Notes: a model not told the origin generated them from the sequence alone. Counted from the stretch's first letter, positions 8,653-18,438 are shown. The stretch: 64,000 bases of DNA from Winogradskyella helgolandensis (GCF_013404085.1 NZ_JABFHO010000001.1:3478501-3542500), one strand, 5' to 3'. Made by a program: numbers and translations.

Positions 8653-9057
8653 TTAGTCTTTATAAGCTTTACGTAAACCCACTACTCTATTTTTAAAACC
8701 TAAATTTCCCATATAGGTAAAGGTCAAAATACCTAATCCATCTGCAATAAGATCCAATATATCTAAAGTTCTATTTGGAAAATAGCCTTGACTCAATTCT
8801 TCTAAAAACACAAATACTAAAACCAAAAACGTTCCTAGCGGTAACTTTTGCCAATACTTAAACCGTTTAAACTGCAATGCTATATTTAAGAATAAAGTTA
8901 AGAAACCAAAGAGAAAAAAATGTCCTAATTTATCGCCATAAGGGAGCCCATCTGTGATATTGAAAAATATATTTTGCTTACCAATATCAGCCGAATACAT
9001 AATCCACAGGATAAAGAGTAAAAACACGACTGTAATTCCCTTAAACAACTTATTCAT
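8653..9057 (-). CDS. VanZ family membrane protein
   Basis: A 134-residue protein with about four hydrophobic helices. It has the VanZ-type segments GDKLGHFFLFGFLTLFL (residues about 40-56) and FLEELSQGYFPNRTLDILDL (about 85-104), the conserved E..Q.F...R..D pattern. VanZ proteins confer low-level teicoplanin resistance in enterococci, but the role of the widespread chromosomal homologues is unknown and resistance should not be assumed. It is monocistronic on the minus strand, downstream of a terminator that isolates it from the two-component operon. Confidence 0.85.
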   Translation of the reverse strand: MNKLFKGITVVFLLFILWIMYSADIGKQNIFFNITDGLPYGDKLGHFFLFGFLTLFLNIALQFKRFKYWQKLPLGTFLVLVFVFLEELSQGYFPNRTLDILDLIADGLGILTFTYMGNLGFKNRVVGLRKAYKD

Positions 9058-9080
9058 AAATAGTAGCTTATAGTAAATAA

Positions 9081-9107
9081 AAAATCCAGTTCATTGAACT
9101 GGATTTT
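9081..9107 (-). terminator. Intrinsic terminator of the response regulator/kinase operon
   Basis: A perfect 13-bp inverted repeat, AAAATCCAGTTCA and TGAACTGGATTTT, around one unpaired base (in practice a 3-5 nt loop). It lies 19 bp past the response regulator stop. The AT ends give a U-run in either direction, so it may also shield the VanZ gene from read-through. Confidence 0.8.
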
Positions 9108-9125
9108 ATAGTTGTAAAGTATAAC

Positions 9126-9833
9126 TTATTTGTTGTTAATTACTAATCTAAAGCCTTCTCCATGTATGTTTAAAATTTCAACATTAGGATCTGGTTTCAA
9201 GTATTTACGCAATTTAGCAATATACACGTCCATACTACGAGAGGTAAAATAATTATCGTCTCTCCAGATTTTTGTTAACGCTAATTCTCTTGGCATTAGA
9301 TCATTTTCATGCAACGCTAATAAACGCAATAGTTCATTTTCTTTTGGTGATAGTTTAGAAGGTTCTTCACCATCAAACTTCAGAAAACGTAGTTTAGAAT
9401 TTAAATCAAAACGACCAATTTTAAACTCAAATTGCTTACTATCTGCAACTGTATCTTTAGCTTTACGTTGCATTATAGCTTTTATTTTCATTAACAATAC
9501 TTCGCTATCAAACGGTTTGTTAAGGTAATCGTCTGCACCAACTTTATAACCTTTAAGTACATCTTCTTTCATGGCCTTAGCCGTTAAGAAAATAATTGGC
9601 ACATCTTCGTTTTTTTCTCTTATTTCTTTGGCTAATGTAAAACCATCTTTATAAGGCATCATTACGTCTAAAATACATAGATCGTAATCATCCTTTTTGA
9701 ACTTTTCAAAACCTTCCATCCCGTTTTTAGCGTGGACAACGTCGTAATCGTTCATCATTAAATAATCTTTTAAAACAGTTCCAAAATTTGGATCGTCTTC
9801 TACCAAAAGAATTTTTTTGTTTTGCTCTTCCAT
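9126..9833 (-). CDS. OmpR-family response regulator (RprY-like)
   Basis: A 235-residue DNA-binding response regulator. The receiver domain has acidic pocket Asp13/Asp14 (VEDDPNFG), phospho-acceptor Asp56 in CILDVMMPYKDG, the Thr of FLTAKA and Lys in NKPFD near residue 106. The C-terminal winged helix (residues about 130-232) contains LSPKENELLRLLALHEND and a DVYIAKLRKYL recognition segment. It lies 9 bp downstream of its probable partner kinase, with which it forms an operon. Similarity to the RprXY pair of Bacteroides is my judgement; the regulon is unknown. Confidence 0.93.
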   Translation of the reverse strand: MEEQNKKILLVEDDPNFGTVLKDYLMMNDYDVVHAKNGMEGFEKFKKDDYDLCILDVMMPYKDGFTLAKEIREKNEDVPIIFLTAKAMKEDVLKGYKVGADDYLNKPFDSEVLLMKIKAIMQRKAKDTVADSKQFEFKIGRFDLNSKLRFLKFDGEEPSKLSPKENELLRLLALHENDLMPRELALTKIWRDDNYFTSRSMDVYIAKLRKYLKPDPNVEILNIHGEGFRLVINNK

Positions 9834-9842
9834 AATTCGTTT

Positions 9843-11414
9843 TTATGATATTAACGGCATCTTTATAATAAAAGTACTGCCTTTTCCTTTTTCACTTTCT
9901 ACTGATATATGACCTTGATGGTCTTCTACTATTTTCTTTACATAAGCTAAACCTAGCCCATGTCCTTTTACATTATGTACGTTTCCGGTATGTTCTCTAT
10001 AAAATTTCTCAAACACCCTTTTGGCAACTGCCTTAGACATTCCATTACCTTGATCTGTAACTTTTATAAGAATGCTATTTCCTACATTTTCGGTATATAC
10101 ATCTATTTTAGGTATATCATCCGAGTATTTAATAGCATTATCCAATATATTAACAATCACATTTGTAAAATGTGTATCGTTTGCTAAAATTGATGTGTGC
10201 TCTGCGTCTAAATGTGTTTTCACGTAACCTTGTCTGTCTTCTACAATTAATTCTACATGGGTTACAGCATCCTCTATCAATTCATTTACGTCTAAACGCT
10301 CCTTACTTATATTTAATTCGTTTTTATCTAATTTTGAAATACGCAATACATTTTCTACTTGTGCATGCATACGCTTATTTTCTTCTTTTATCATGCCTAA
10401 ATAACGCAATACCTTTTCTTGATCATTGATTATTTTAGGATTTTTTATAGAGTCTAATGCCAAATTAATTGTTGCAATTGGTGTTTTAAACTCGTGCGTC
10501 ATATTATTAATAAAATCCGTCTTAATCTGTGATATTTGTCGTTGTCTAATTAACTGATAAATAGCACTTGCGTAAGCAATAATTATGATGCTCGTAAAAA
10601 CTATTGAAAGCACTATCATCCATAATATAGATTCTAACAAATACTTTTTTCTATCTGTAAAATCTACATAGAGTTTATAGCTACTCTCCTTATTATTATC
10701 TAAAAAGACATAAACACCATAAGCACTTTCGTCTACTAATTCAAAATTTTCGGTTCGTATCTTAGTTGCTAAATCATCATCATAAATAGCAAATTCAAAA
10801 TTAAGATCAATACCTTCAGCTCTAAATTCTCTTTTTAGTAAGGTTTCAACTTGTGCCGCTGAAACCCGTTTATAAACTGGTTTGTCTTTTAACAACGTTT
10901 TAAACGTATCTTCATAAACTTGCTTATCTAACGCGCTTAAAGAAGAATATTCTCTCAATCGTGTTTCTGGATCTACACGTCTAATACCATCTATACTTGT
11001 GTTATTATACGTTTCAGTAATGCGTTCACTAGATAGTTTACTAATATTAAAACTGTCTGCATCAATTTCAAAGAACAATGATGGCACCTTAAAACGTTCT
11101 TCTAAAACCGTATTACGATGTATTATGGTCTTATCATCTCCTTCGTCTTCAGTGGCTACAAATAATTGTTTAATTATTGCAGAATCCGCCTTATTATCAT
11201 TACTTAAATAAGGCTGAAGTTTCATAAAGTAATCGCGATACTCGTACTCTTCAATAGCCTGAGACACTAAACTTAACGATCGTTTTACACTAAAGGTGAA
11301 ATTCTTCTTCTCATTTTCTAAACTATTATTTATAAAAAATAATTGTACAAAAATTATACCTATAAGCGATAAACTCATTAGGATCACCAATAACACAAAT
11401 AGTTTTTTGCCCAT
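9843..11414 (-). CDS. Sensor histidine kinase (RprX-like)
   Basis: A 523-residue membrane kinase. Transmembrane helix 1 is at about residues 5-25; a large periplasmic sensor region (about 26-260) is followed by helix 2 (about 262-285). The HisKA domain carries the phosphorylated His307 in MTHEFKTP. The ATPase domain has the N box NVIVNILDNAIKYSDD, the G1 motif DQGNGM and the G2 motif GHGLGLAYVKK. It phosphorylates the adjacent response regulator encoded 9 bp downstream. The sensed signal is not evident. A 70-bp AT-rich gap separates it from coaE, which is probably a separate unit or weakly coupled. Confidence 0.94.
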   Translation of the reverse strand: MGKKLFVLLVILMSLSLIGIIFVQLFFINNSLENEKKNFTFSVKRSLSLVSQAIEEYEYRDYFMKLQPYLSNDNKADSAIIKQLFVATEDEGDDKTIIHRNTVLEERFKVPSLFFEIDADSFNISKLSSERITETYNNTSIDGIRRVDPETRLREYSSLSALDKQVYEDTFKTLLKDKPVYKRVSAAQVETLLKREFRAEGIDLNFEFAIYDDDLATKIRTENFELVDESAYGVYVFLDNNKESSYKLYVDFTDRKKYLLESILWMIVLSIVFTSIIIIAYASAIYQLIRQRQISQIKTDFINNMTHEFKTPIATINLALDSIKNPKIINDQEKVLRYLGMIKEENKRMHAQVENVLRISKLDKNELNISKERLDVNELIEDAVTHVELIVEDRQGYVKTHLDAEHTSILANDTHFTNVIVNILDNAIKYSDDIPKIDVYTENVGNSILIKVTDQGNGMSKAVAKRVFEKFYREHTGNVHNVKGHGLGLAYVKKIVEDHQGHISVESEKGKGSTFIIKMPLIS

Positions 11415-11486
11415 CAGTCAAATTTAACATTTTAACATTTAGTATAAATTAGGTTTAACCTAACGTTAACAAATCAAAGTGAATAT

Positions 11487-12086
11487 TTAGGAATTTAACT
11501 TTTTAAGCAGTTTTTTATGAATTTTAAGTGCCTGTTTCTGAGCTTCTTTGAGATTATCGTTGACAATAACAAAATCTGACTTTTTAATTTTGTCTTCGTC
11601 TGACCATTGGTTCTTCATAATTGCCTCCACTTTTTCTCGTGAAACACCATCGCGTTGCATAACACGCTTAATGCGTAAATCTTTATCTGCAACGACTGTG
11701 ATGATATAATCATATTGATTCTGAAGATTGTTTTCAAAAATTATTGCAACTTCTTTAATAACGTATGCTGCATCTTGTTTGTTAAGCCACTGTTTAAAAT
11801 GTGTGGCTACTTTTGGATGCACAATAGCATTCATTTTAGCAAGTAATGTCTTATCATTAAAAATTTTAGACGCTAAATATGGTCTGTTTAACGTATCGTT
11901 TTCATAAGCTTTCTCGCCAAACAAATGTATCAGCTTACGACGTATAACTTTTGAACGATTCATTAACGCCTTGGCTTCATCGTCTGCAATATATACCGGA
12001 ATTCCATAAGATTGAAAACACTTTAAAATAGTGGACTTACCACTTCCTATTCCGCCTGTTAATCCTACTACCATATTACAATTCAA
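11487..12086 (-). CDS. coaE: Dephospho-CoA kinase
   Basis: Last step of coenzyme A synthesis: ATP-dependent phosphorylation of dephospho-CoA at the 3' hydroxyl. The P-loop is GLTGGIGSGKS (residues about 8-18). The CoA-binding lid and the VHPKV and QRDG motifs are in place, and the 199-aa length is typical. Its start overlaps the end of the upstream YbbR gene by 11 bp, indicating translational coupling in a glycosyltransferase-YbbR-coaE order. Confidence 0.96.
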   Translation of the reverse strand: MNCNMVVGLTGGIGSGKSTILKCFQSYGIPVYIADDEAKALMNRSKVIRRKLIHLFGEKAYENDTLNRPYLASKIFNDKTLLAKMNAIVHPKVATHFKQWLNKQDAAYVIKEVAIIFENNLQNQYDYIITVVADKDLRIKRVMQRDGVSREKVEAIMKNQWSDEDKIKKSDFVIVNDNLKEAQKQALKIHKKLLKKLNS

Positions 12087-13038
12087 TAAAATCTATTTGT
12101 TTTTGCTTAATATTAACATGCTTTACAAAATTGGGCTTCTTAACCACTTTTGGTTTTAAAAATGTTTGATTGTCTTCTAATTCGGCATAATCACATTCTA
12201 CTTTAAAGTCTAAAGCTTTTATGGCATTGTAATTTTCTAAATCTACATAATAAGAAAGTGTCACCGTTTTTGGAAAGTAATTAATAACCACGTTTCCTGG
12301 CTGATTGGTTATTATAATAGGCACTTCTATAATGCCTTCTGTAAAACGTGCAACTTCTCCTGAGACCTCTATAGTTTTAGGAAAAACATCAACATTATCA
12401 TAGTCTGATATATCTAGCCTCACAATATTTCCAATATCGCTTTTTACATCATTTAAAACCAATGACTCTGAAGCTACCGAACTAATTTTTTCCACTTCCT
12501 CTAACGATCCTACAACTTTTACACTATCTATATTAAAATTGAACTCGCCTTTTAAATCGTATCCTACAGCATAATTAATGGCACTATTAAAAGTAATCGG
12601 AACTAGTTTTGATGCCCTTTTAGAGTAGGAGATCAACAACGTGTCCGGCATTATAGAAATTAGGTCATAAGCATTACCAAGCTGATCCTCTATAAGATAC
12701 TTATGTTTAGCAACATCGAAAATAAAACTGTTAGATTTCATTGTAACATCACTCTTCGCGTTAACCTCTAATTCTTTAATATTGCTAAATACAAAAGGCA
12801 TCAAAGAAAACCCTTTGGCTTCTACATAAGCTTGAATATAATTTGCAGAATCGTTTTTTAATAAGATTTCATCATCAACGTTAACCAAATTAACTTTTAA
12901 CTTTATCGTTTGCTTATAGTCATTAGATAATTTAGAAAAAATTAAAAACACAAATGCGATTATAAAGAATAAAATAAACAGCTTAACGTTTTTCTTCTTT
13001 AAATGATCTAGTATGTTCAAACGCTTCTTTTGATCCAT
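12076..13038 (-). CDS. YbbR-domain (CdaR-like) membrane-anchored protein
   Basis: A 320-residue protein with a basic N terminus, one transmembrane helix (about residues 19-38) and an extracytoplasmic part built from YbbR-like beta domains, for example SVKVVGSLEEVEKI and VFPKTIEVSGEV. In Firmicutes, YbbR proteins regulate a diadenylate cyclase, but no such cyclase is in this window, so that role is not transferable here. It overlaps coaE by 11 bp and is 8 bp from the upstream glycosyltransferase gene. Confidence 0.85.
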   Translation of the reverse strand: MDQKKRLNILDHLKKKNVKLFILFFIIAFVFLIFSKLSNDYKQTIKLKVNLVNVDDEILLKNDSANYIQAYVEAKGFSLMPFVFSNIKELEVNAKSDVTMKSNSFIFDVAKHKYLIEDQLGNAYDLISIMPDTLLISYSKRASKLVPITFNSAINYAVGYDLKGEFNFNIDSVKVVGSLEEVEKISSVASESLVLNDVKSDIGNIVRLDISDYDNVDVFPKTIEVSGEVARFTEGIIEVPIIITNQPGNVVINYFPKTVTLSYYVDLENYNAIKALDFKVECDYAELEDNQTFLKPKVVKKPNFVKHVNIKQKQIDFIEL

Positions 13039-13045
13039 TTTGAAT

Positions 13046-14047
13046 TTAAAAAAATAGTTCTGGAAATGCCTCTTTAGGATCTCTTCCTAAGATAACTAAA
13101 TTAAATGTTGATTTTAAAAAACCATAGCCATATCCAAAAAATTGAGTAATTATAGCGAATACAGCTTGCAATGCCACACTTAGACTTCGATTTAAAATTA
13201 ACGCCAATACAAAAGCTAAGGTGAAATAAAACGCGTAACCATATAACACTAAGTTAATCTGAAAAGTCGCTAATACTATTGAAACTATGAAGCCCAAACT
13301 AAATAATGTAGGAAACCAATAGACTATACTTTTAGAATTTGGGTGCCATTGGTTAAGAATTGGTCTGACCATACCAAATTTATAAACTTGCTTATAAAAC
13401 TTAGACCAAGATACACGTCGTTTGTGATAGACAAAAGCAGACTCAATTAGTGTGGTTTTAAAACCAAATTCATGTAATCGTAAAGATAAATCGGGATCTT
13501 CACCTGGATGAATTTTTCCGAAACCACCAGAAGCTAAAAATGCTTTTTTAGACAAACCCATATTAAAACTTCGCGGTTGAAAATTTTCGACTTGTTGTTT
13601 TCCTCCTCGTATACCTCCTGTGGTAATAAAAGACGTCATGGCAAAATTAATTGCTTTTTGAAGATTAGAAAATGAACTATGAGCTGCATCCGGACCACCA
13701 AAGCAATCGTAGTATGATGCTTCTAAAAACTGTTGAACTTCATTTAAATAATGAGGAGGCAACAATACATCTGAATCTAAAATGATAAAGTAGTTACCTT
13801 TTGCCTTTTGCATGCCATAATTCCTAGAATCTCCTGGACCAGAATTGGGTTTAGAATAATATGCAATATTCAATCGGTTATTAAATTGCTTAACCACCAT
13901 TTCTGATGTTTCGGTTGAGCCATCTTCAATAATTACAATTTCATAAACATGCTGACCTTCAATGTTTAAAAAACTATTCAATAGTTCTTTAATTTCGTTG
14001 GGTCTGTTGTAGACAGGAATAATAAATGAAAAATTAATGGCCTTCAT
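13046..14047 (-). CDS. Family 2 glycosyltransferase, membrane-associated
   Basis: A 333-residue inverting GT-A glycosyltransferase. The sequence SFIIPVYNRPNEIKELL opens the nucleotide-sugar fold; VIIEDGS and the DxD-type motif LDSDVLLP follow, with GGFGKIHPGEDPDLSLRL as acceptor/active-site region. After residue 240 there are about two or three transmembrane helices anchoring it to the inner membrane. The sugar and acceptor are unknown; a surface polysaccharide or lipid is likely. It is the first gene of a tight minus-strand unit with YbbR and coaE. Confidence 0.92.
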   Translation of the reverse strand: MKAINFSFIIPVYNRPNEIKELLNSFLNIEGQHVYEIVIIEDGSTETSEMVVKQFNNRLNIAYYSKPNSGPGDSRNYGMQKAKGNYFIILDSDVLLPPHYLNEVQQFLEASYYDCFGGPDAAHSSFSNLQKAINFAMTSFITTGGIRGGKQQVENFQPRSFNMGLSKKAFLASGGFGKIHPGEDPDLSLRLHEFGFKTTLIESAFVYHKRRVSWSKFYKQVYKFGMVRPILNQWHPNSKSIVYWFPTLFSLGFIVSIVLATFQINLVLYGYAFYFTLAFVLALILNRSLSVALQAVFAIITQFFGYGYGFLKSTFNLVILGRDPKEAFPELFF

Positions 14048-14160
14048 AAGTTACAAAGGTAAATAAACCAAACGCATTTTTTAACAGTTACTGTCGCTTA
14101 AAATAAAGTTTAAATTTAGAAGACCAATCTATTTCGTTCTGCTGAATTTAGAGCAAAAAA

Positions 14161-14182
14161 AAGCCGCTAAAATTAGCGGCTT
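14161..14182 (-). terminator. Intrinsic terminator of the large T9SS protein gene
   Basis: AAGCCGCTAA and TTAGCGGCTT form a perfect 10-bp GC-containing stem with a tight loop. On the minus strand it is followed by eight U residues (plus-strand A-run 14153-14160). It lies 27 bp beyond the gene's stop codon. Confidence 0.92.
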
Positions 14183-14208
14183 TTCTGTATTTAAAAAGTT
14201 TCTAAGAC

Positions 14209-16872
14209 TTATTGCTTAATCACTCTTATTGTTTTAGTCACATTTGCAATAGTTACCTTAACAAAGTAAGTCCCTGTTTGTAAGTGAGACATATCTAAAT
14301 CACTATCAACTGTATTAGGTATTACTCTTAATACTTCTTGACCTAGCATATTATACATTGCCACCTGCTCTATTGTATTTTGAGCATTTAATGATAATGT
14401 GTTTTTAACTGGGTTTGGATAGTAAGAGAACGCTGCTTCTGTTTCGAAATCATTGATTCCTAAAACTTCTTCAGAAGACCATAATGCAATTGTAAAATCA
14501 GGTGCAGTACTTACAGCTGCATAATAATTATGAACTCTTAAAAAGTAAGTTTCACCGACAACAAAATCAGTACGACTGATACTTGGATTATAAGATGGTC
14601 CGTCATAGTCATCACATTCAATTGCTACTAAACTACCACAAGCTCCTGAAAATACTTCAACCACACCATCGAAATCATCAGTTACATCAATATTTATATC
14701 TGTAGAAGTTGCAACAAAGCTAAACCAAACATCGTCATTTGCATTACCTGCACAAGCTGAAACACCTGAGTCTGTAGCTGCCGCTATAGATCCTGCAACC
14801 TGAGTAGCAGACGCTAAATCAGCGATTTCATTTTCAACAGTTAATACTTGTGCTCCTGCACAATCATCATTAGCTATTGGTTCAACTACAAGTTCTACAC
14901 TTATATTTGTCGTTCCGTCCCAAGTACCATTATATCCAGCATAAGTAAATCCTGCGTTATTTAAACGCCATCTCGCTGCGACGTAATTTGTACCTACTGG
15001 TGTTGTTGAAGTCGTATATTCATACTGGTCATCACTAGTACCAGCATCACCTTCAAATGTAGCAACCTGCCATAAAGCATTATCCCATGTAGAAGGATCT
15101 GTATTCTCATCATTAATGGCAATCCAACATTCTACACCAGCACCTTGCCCTTCAGCATCAGTAACACCAGCTTCATAACCTTTAGCAAATACTGTAATTG
15201 GAGTAGTAACGCCAACAGTTAAAGAGACATCACTACCAGTAGTACCATCTGTTACCCATTGTACATTATTAAAATCCATTTCAGAACCATCATTTACTGA
15301 AATTGATGCTCCAACAGCATCTAAATCTGCACATATATCACCTGAAGAAAATAAAGCTAAAACATCAGCTCCAGTAGTCACTCCTAATTCAATTACACTT
15401 AAATCTACATAGTTAGAATCCATGTCATCAGAAGTCTCTGCTACTAATGTATGAATCGTATAGTCACCAATTGCATCTACAACAAAACTAGGAGTTGCAG
15501 ATGTCTGCTCAATCAATAAAGAAGCTCCTGAAGTTAAAACATAAGTTACTTCGTAATCAGTTGGTACAAACATGTCACCATTAGCTGTTGCGCTTATTGT
15601 TGCTGTACCAGCAAGGACTACTGATGCTTCATCTGCAGTTAATGTACCCGCTTCTGCTAAACATGGTGTACCTACACAAATATCAAACGTTGAAGTTTGA
15701 CCAGGATTACTTGTCCAAGTATAAACTTGCACTAAATACGTATTACCTATAACTAAATCAGTAAGATTACTTGTATTTCCATCATTACATCTTATAGCGT
15801 CTTCTAATGCTCCACAACCAACTGTTGCGTCATAAACGGCATGATACATATCTGTTGTACTACCTGCAATATTTATTAAGGAAACTCTATGCTTATCTGC
15901 AGTAGCAACAAAACTATACCAAACATCATCATCTTCTGTTCCACCGCAAGTATCAACTCCCGAGTCAGTAGCTGCTAAAACAGTACCACTTGTTACAGCT
16001 GCACAGTCTAAATCTTCATTAACCGTTAAAGCTATTGCAGCTCCACACTCGTCATTTGCTGGTGGAACATTTTGAGACCAAGCAAAAGGACCAGCCCATG
16101 CACTAATGCCGTCTGTACCACAATCAGTTCTTACATAAAACTCATAATCATTGCCTTCAGTAAGTCCCATAGCTGTATAAGGATTGCTTACACTTGTTGC
16201 TGTAGCTACACCAGTTACAGTCTCACTTGCTGTTACATCTACAATTTCAATGTCCCATACTGTTGACGCCCCACTCTCAGTCCAAGATAATTCAGCTTCA
16301 GTTGCGTTTACAACTGACGCACTTAAACTTATAGGTTTCAAGCAACTAGGAAGTGCGTCATTTACAAACTCATCTACGGCAAGATAATACCTATCTGTAT
16401 CAGTAGCAACTATAGCTACATAAATATCAGAACCATTATATGCCGACAAATCGTATTCATAGTACGTGTAGTCGCCATCTGCTGCTGATGTTTCAGCCGT
16501 TTCACTAGCAATTAAATCAGTAAAGTCTGCAGCTGCAGTACCTGTCGTAGACACCTTTACTTCAAAAGTTTCTGTGAAGTAAATACCATCGGTTCCTGCA
16601 TAAAAACTAACGCGATCACTGGTGCCACTTGTTACTGTAAACTGTGGAGTGATTAAATAATCTTGATGAGCTACAGATTCCCATTGAATTCTTGCATGTC
16701 CAGCTCCTGCTTGTGGATAACTTGTTACATGTACCCAAGTATTTGAACCAGTATCTTCATTTAATACTGTCCATGTAGCTGGAATTTCTGTATCAAAACT
16801 TTCGGCAAATTGCGCATTAGACTGCCAGCAAACGGCAACCAATGCAAATAACATTAATGTAATTTTTTTCAT
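14209..16872 (-). CDS. Large secreted adhesin-like protein with T9SS type A sorting domain
   Basis: An 887-residue exported protein, acidic and rich in Thr, Ser, Ala and Asp. Signal peptide ends at SNAQ (about residue 21). Then come a MAM/jelly-roll-like segment (about 22-170), a fibronectin type III-like domain (about 180-265), two related modules starting PPANDECGAAIAL and IANDDCAGAQVL that share DDVW(Y/F)SFVAT, and a C-terminal Por sorting domain (about 810-887, FSYYPNPVKNTLSL to IRVIKQ). The sorting domain implies export by the type IX system and surface attachment or release. Isolated gene with its own terminator. The ligand is unknown. Confidence 0.9.
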   Translation of the reverse strand: MKKITLMLFALVAVCWQSNAQFAESFDTEIPATWTVLNEDTGSNTWVHVTSYPQAGAGHARIQWESVAHQDYLITPQFTVTSGTSDRVSFYAGTDGIYFTETFEVKVSTTGTAAADFTDLIASETAETSAADGDYTYYEYDLSAYNGSDIYVAIVATDTDRYYLAVDEFVNDALPSCLKPISLSASVVNATEAELSWTESGASTVWDIEIVDVTASETVTGVATATSVSNPYTAMGLTEGNDYEFYVRTDCGTDGISAWAGPFAWSQNVPPANDECGAAIALTVNEDLDCAAVTSGTVLAATDSGVDTCGGTEDDDVWYSFVATADKHRVSLINIAGSTTDMYHAVYDATVGCGALEDAIRCNDGNTSNLTDLVIGNTYLVQVYTWTSNPGQTSTFDICVGTPCLAEAGTLTADEASVVLAGTATISATANGDMFVPTDYEVTYVLTSGASLLIEQTSATPSFVVDAIGDYTIHTLVAETSDDMDSNYVDLSVIELGVTTGADVLALFSSGDICADLDAVGASISVNDGSEMDFNNVQWVTDGTTGSDVSLTVGVTTPITVFAKGYEAGVTDAEGQGAGVECWIAINDENTDPSTWDNALWQVATFEGDAGTSDDQYEYTTSTTPVGTNYVAARWRLNNAGFTYAGYNGTWDGTTNISVELVVEPIANDDCAGAQVLTVENEIADLASATQVAGSIAAATDSGVSACAGNANDDVWFSFVATSTDINIDVTDDFDGVVEVFSGACGSLVAIECDDYDGPSYNPSISRTDFVVGETYFLRVHNYYAAVSTAPDFTIALWSSEEVLGINDFETEAAFSYYPNPVKNTLSLNAQNTIEQVAMYNMLGQEVLRVIPNTVDSDLDMSHLQTGTYFVKVTIANVTKTIRVIKQ

Positions 16873-17040
16873 ATAAATATATATTTAAGTTAGTAATTCT
16901 TTAAAAATATGTTAAATCTATAGAAGATAGTAAGGTTTAACTTTCAAATCGTTGAAATGTAGAAAATACCGACAAGAAACATCTATATTACATATTGATA
17001 ATTGATTTCATATAAGCTTTTAAAATTCATGAAATCCAAA

Positions 17041-17087
17041 AGAAACAAAAAGCCGTTATGTGTTTTACATAACGGCTTTTTGTTTCT
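17041..17087 (-). terminator. Strong intrinsic terminator downstream of fabI
   Basis: An unusually long perfect stem of 21 bp (17041-17061 with 17067-17087) around loop GTTTT, containing AAAAAGCCGTTATGT. It is placed 15 bp after the fabI stop, and the stem's AT-rich base supplies the U-run in both directions. It insulates the housekeeping block from the T9SS gene to its left. Confidence 0.92.
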
Positions 17088-17102
17088 TGCTAATTGCGTT
17101 CT

Positions 17103-17921
17103 TTATTGATTTTCTACAAAAGTTTCCATAACTGCATCACTGACTCCCATGTTACTAAAGCCTCCATCGTTATAAAGGTTTTGAAGCGTTACACGTTTGG
17201 TTAAATCACTAAACAACGTAATGGTATAATTTGCGCAGTCCATAGCTGTCGCATTTCCTAAAGGAGACATTTTTTCTGAATATGCAATAAAACCATCAAA
17301 GCCCTTTACTCCAGTGCCAGCAGTTGTTGGTGTTGGCGATTGTGAAATGGTATTCACACGTACTTTTTTATCTCGACCAAAGAAATACCCAAAACTCCGT
17401 GCAACACTTTCTAAATAGGCTTTGTTATCTGCCATATCATTATAATCTGGAAAAACCCGCTGCGCTGCCATATAGGTTAAGGCTACAATACTTCCCCATT
17501 CATTCATAGCATCTGCTTTGTAAAGCGTTTGCATCACTTTATGAAACGACATCGCAGAAACATCGGTTCCTTTTTGCGTCCAAGCATAATTTTGATCGGT
17601 ATAATGTTTTCCTTTTCTAACGTTTATAGACATCCCTATAGAATGTAAAACAAAATCAATTTTACCTCCTAAGATTTCCATAGATTGCTCTACTAGGTTT
17701 TGTAAATCTTCTTCAGAAGTTGCATCTGCAGGAATAATTTGAGAACCTGTCTGCTTTGCTAATTCATCTATTTGGCCCATTCGTATAGAAACAGGTGCGT
17801 TGGTTAATACAAACGTACCACCTTCTTCGTGAACACGGATTGCCGTTTTCCAAGCAATAGAATTTTCATCTAAAGCTCCAAATATGATTCCTTTCTTTCC
17901 TTTTAGTAAGTTGTATGACAT
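17103..17921 (-). CDS. fabI: Enoyl-[acyl-carrier-protein] reductase FabI
   Basis: NADH-dependent reduction of trans-2-enoyl-ACP, the last step of each fatty-acid elongation cycle. It is an SDR-type protein of 272 aa: the N-terminal nucleotide-binding segment reads GIIFGALDENSIAW, the catalytic pair is Tyr-x6-Lys (YNDMADNK), and TTAGTGVKGFDGF forms the substrate-binding loop. LTYMAAQ supplies the other conserved Tyr. It is the last gene of the fabI-proximal minus-strand block and lies 7 bp after the TPR gene. Confidence 0.95.
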   Translation of the reverse strand: MSYNLLKGKKGIIFGALDENSIAWKTAIRVHEEGGTFVLTNAPVSIRMGQIDELAKQTGSQIIPADATSEEDLQNLVEQSMEILGGKIDFVLHSIGMSINVRKGKHYTDQNYAWTQKGTDVSAMSFHKVMQTLYKADAMNEWGSIVALTYMAAQRVFPDYNDMADNKAYLESVARSFGYFFGRDKKVRVNTISQSPTPTTAGTGVKGFDGFIAYSEKMSPLGNATAMDCANYTITLFSDLTKRVTLQNLYNDGGFSNMGVSDAVMETFVENQ

Positions 17922-17928
17922 GTTTAAA

Positions 17929-18438
17929 TTATTTAAATATTATTGATATTTTTTGAAAAAAATTCATTTTCCCTTGAATTCTTTGTAATGATGCATTAAT
18001 TTCCTCAATATAATTTCCTGCAGTGGAATGCATTTTAGCCGTCTTATAATAACGATATGCCTCTTTTAGCTTAAATTTAAGTTCGTATGCTTTTGCCATC
18101 TGATTATAAATTATGCCTTTATCAACGCCATTAATTTTGAGAGTATCTTCACCAAATTTCAGCATAGTGTCATAGCTCTTTATATCTATTAAGAAATAGG
18201 CATAATTTGTGTATGTGGAATAATAATTTTTTTCATATTTCAAAGCGAGCTTATAATGTTTCTGAGCTTTTACAAAATCCACTAATTTATAATGATAAAT
18301 CCAGCCAAGGTGATTGTGAGCCCTTCCGTAATCAGGGTAATCCATCAATATCTCTAGTAGTAAATCTCTCCCTTCAATTATTTTATTATCAACAAGTAAC
18401 TTATCTGCTTCAAAGAATAAACCCTCTATATCATTCAT
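17929..18438 (-). CDS. TPR-repeat hypothetical protein
   Basis: A 169-residue, signal-less protein composed of about four tetratricopeptide helical pairs (for example YGRAHNHLGWIYHYKL and YYSTYTNYAYFLIDI). TPR proteins act as binding scaffolds; no partner can be named. It sits between recN and fabI, with gaps of 33 and 7 bp, and is probably co-transcribed with them. It looks like a small addition to an otherwise conserved gene order. Confidence 0.75.
   Translation of the reverse strand: MNDIEGLFFEADKLLVDNKIIEGRDLLLEILMDYPDYGRAHNHLGWIYHYKLVDFVKAQKHYKLALKYEKNYYSTYTNYAYFLIDIKSYDTMLKFGEDTLKINGVDKGIIYNQMAKAYELKFKLKEAYRYYKTAKMHSTAGNYIEEINASLQRIQGKMNFFQKISIIFK

Noticed and set aside
8653..9057. Glycopeptide resistance determinant (VanZ)
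   Set aside because: Only a chromosomal VanZ-fold protein; no vanHAX genes, and most such homologues have no shown role in resistance.
12076..13038. Cyclic-di-AMP signalling operon (YbbR as CdaR)
   Set aside because: No diadenylate cyclase gene is beside it; neighbours are coaE and a glycosyltransferase.
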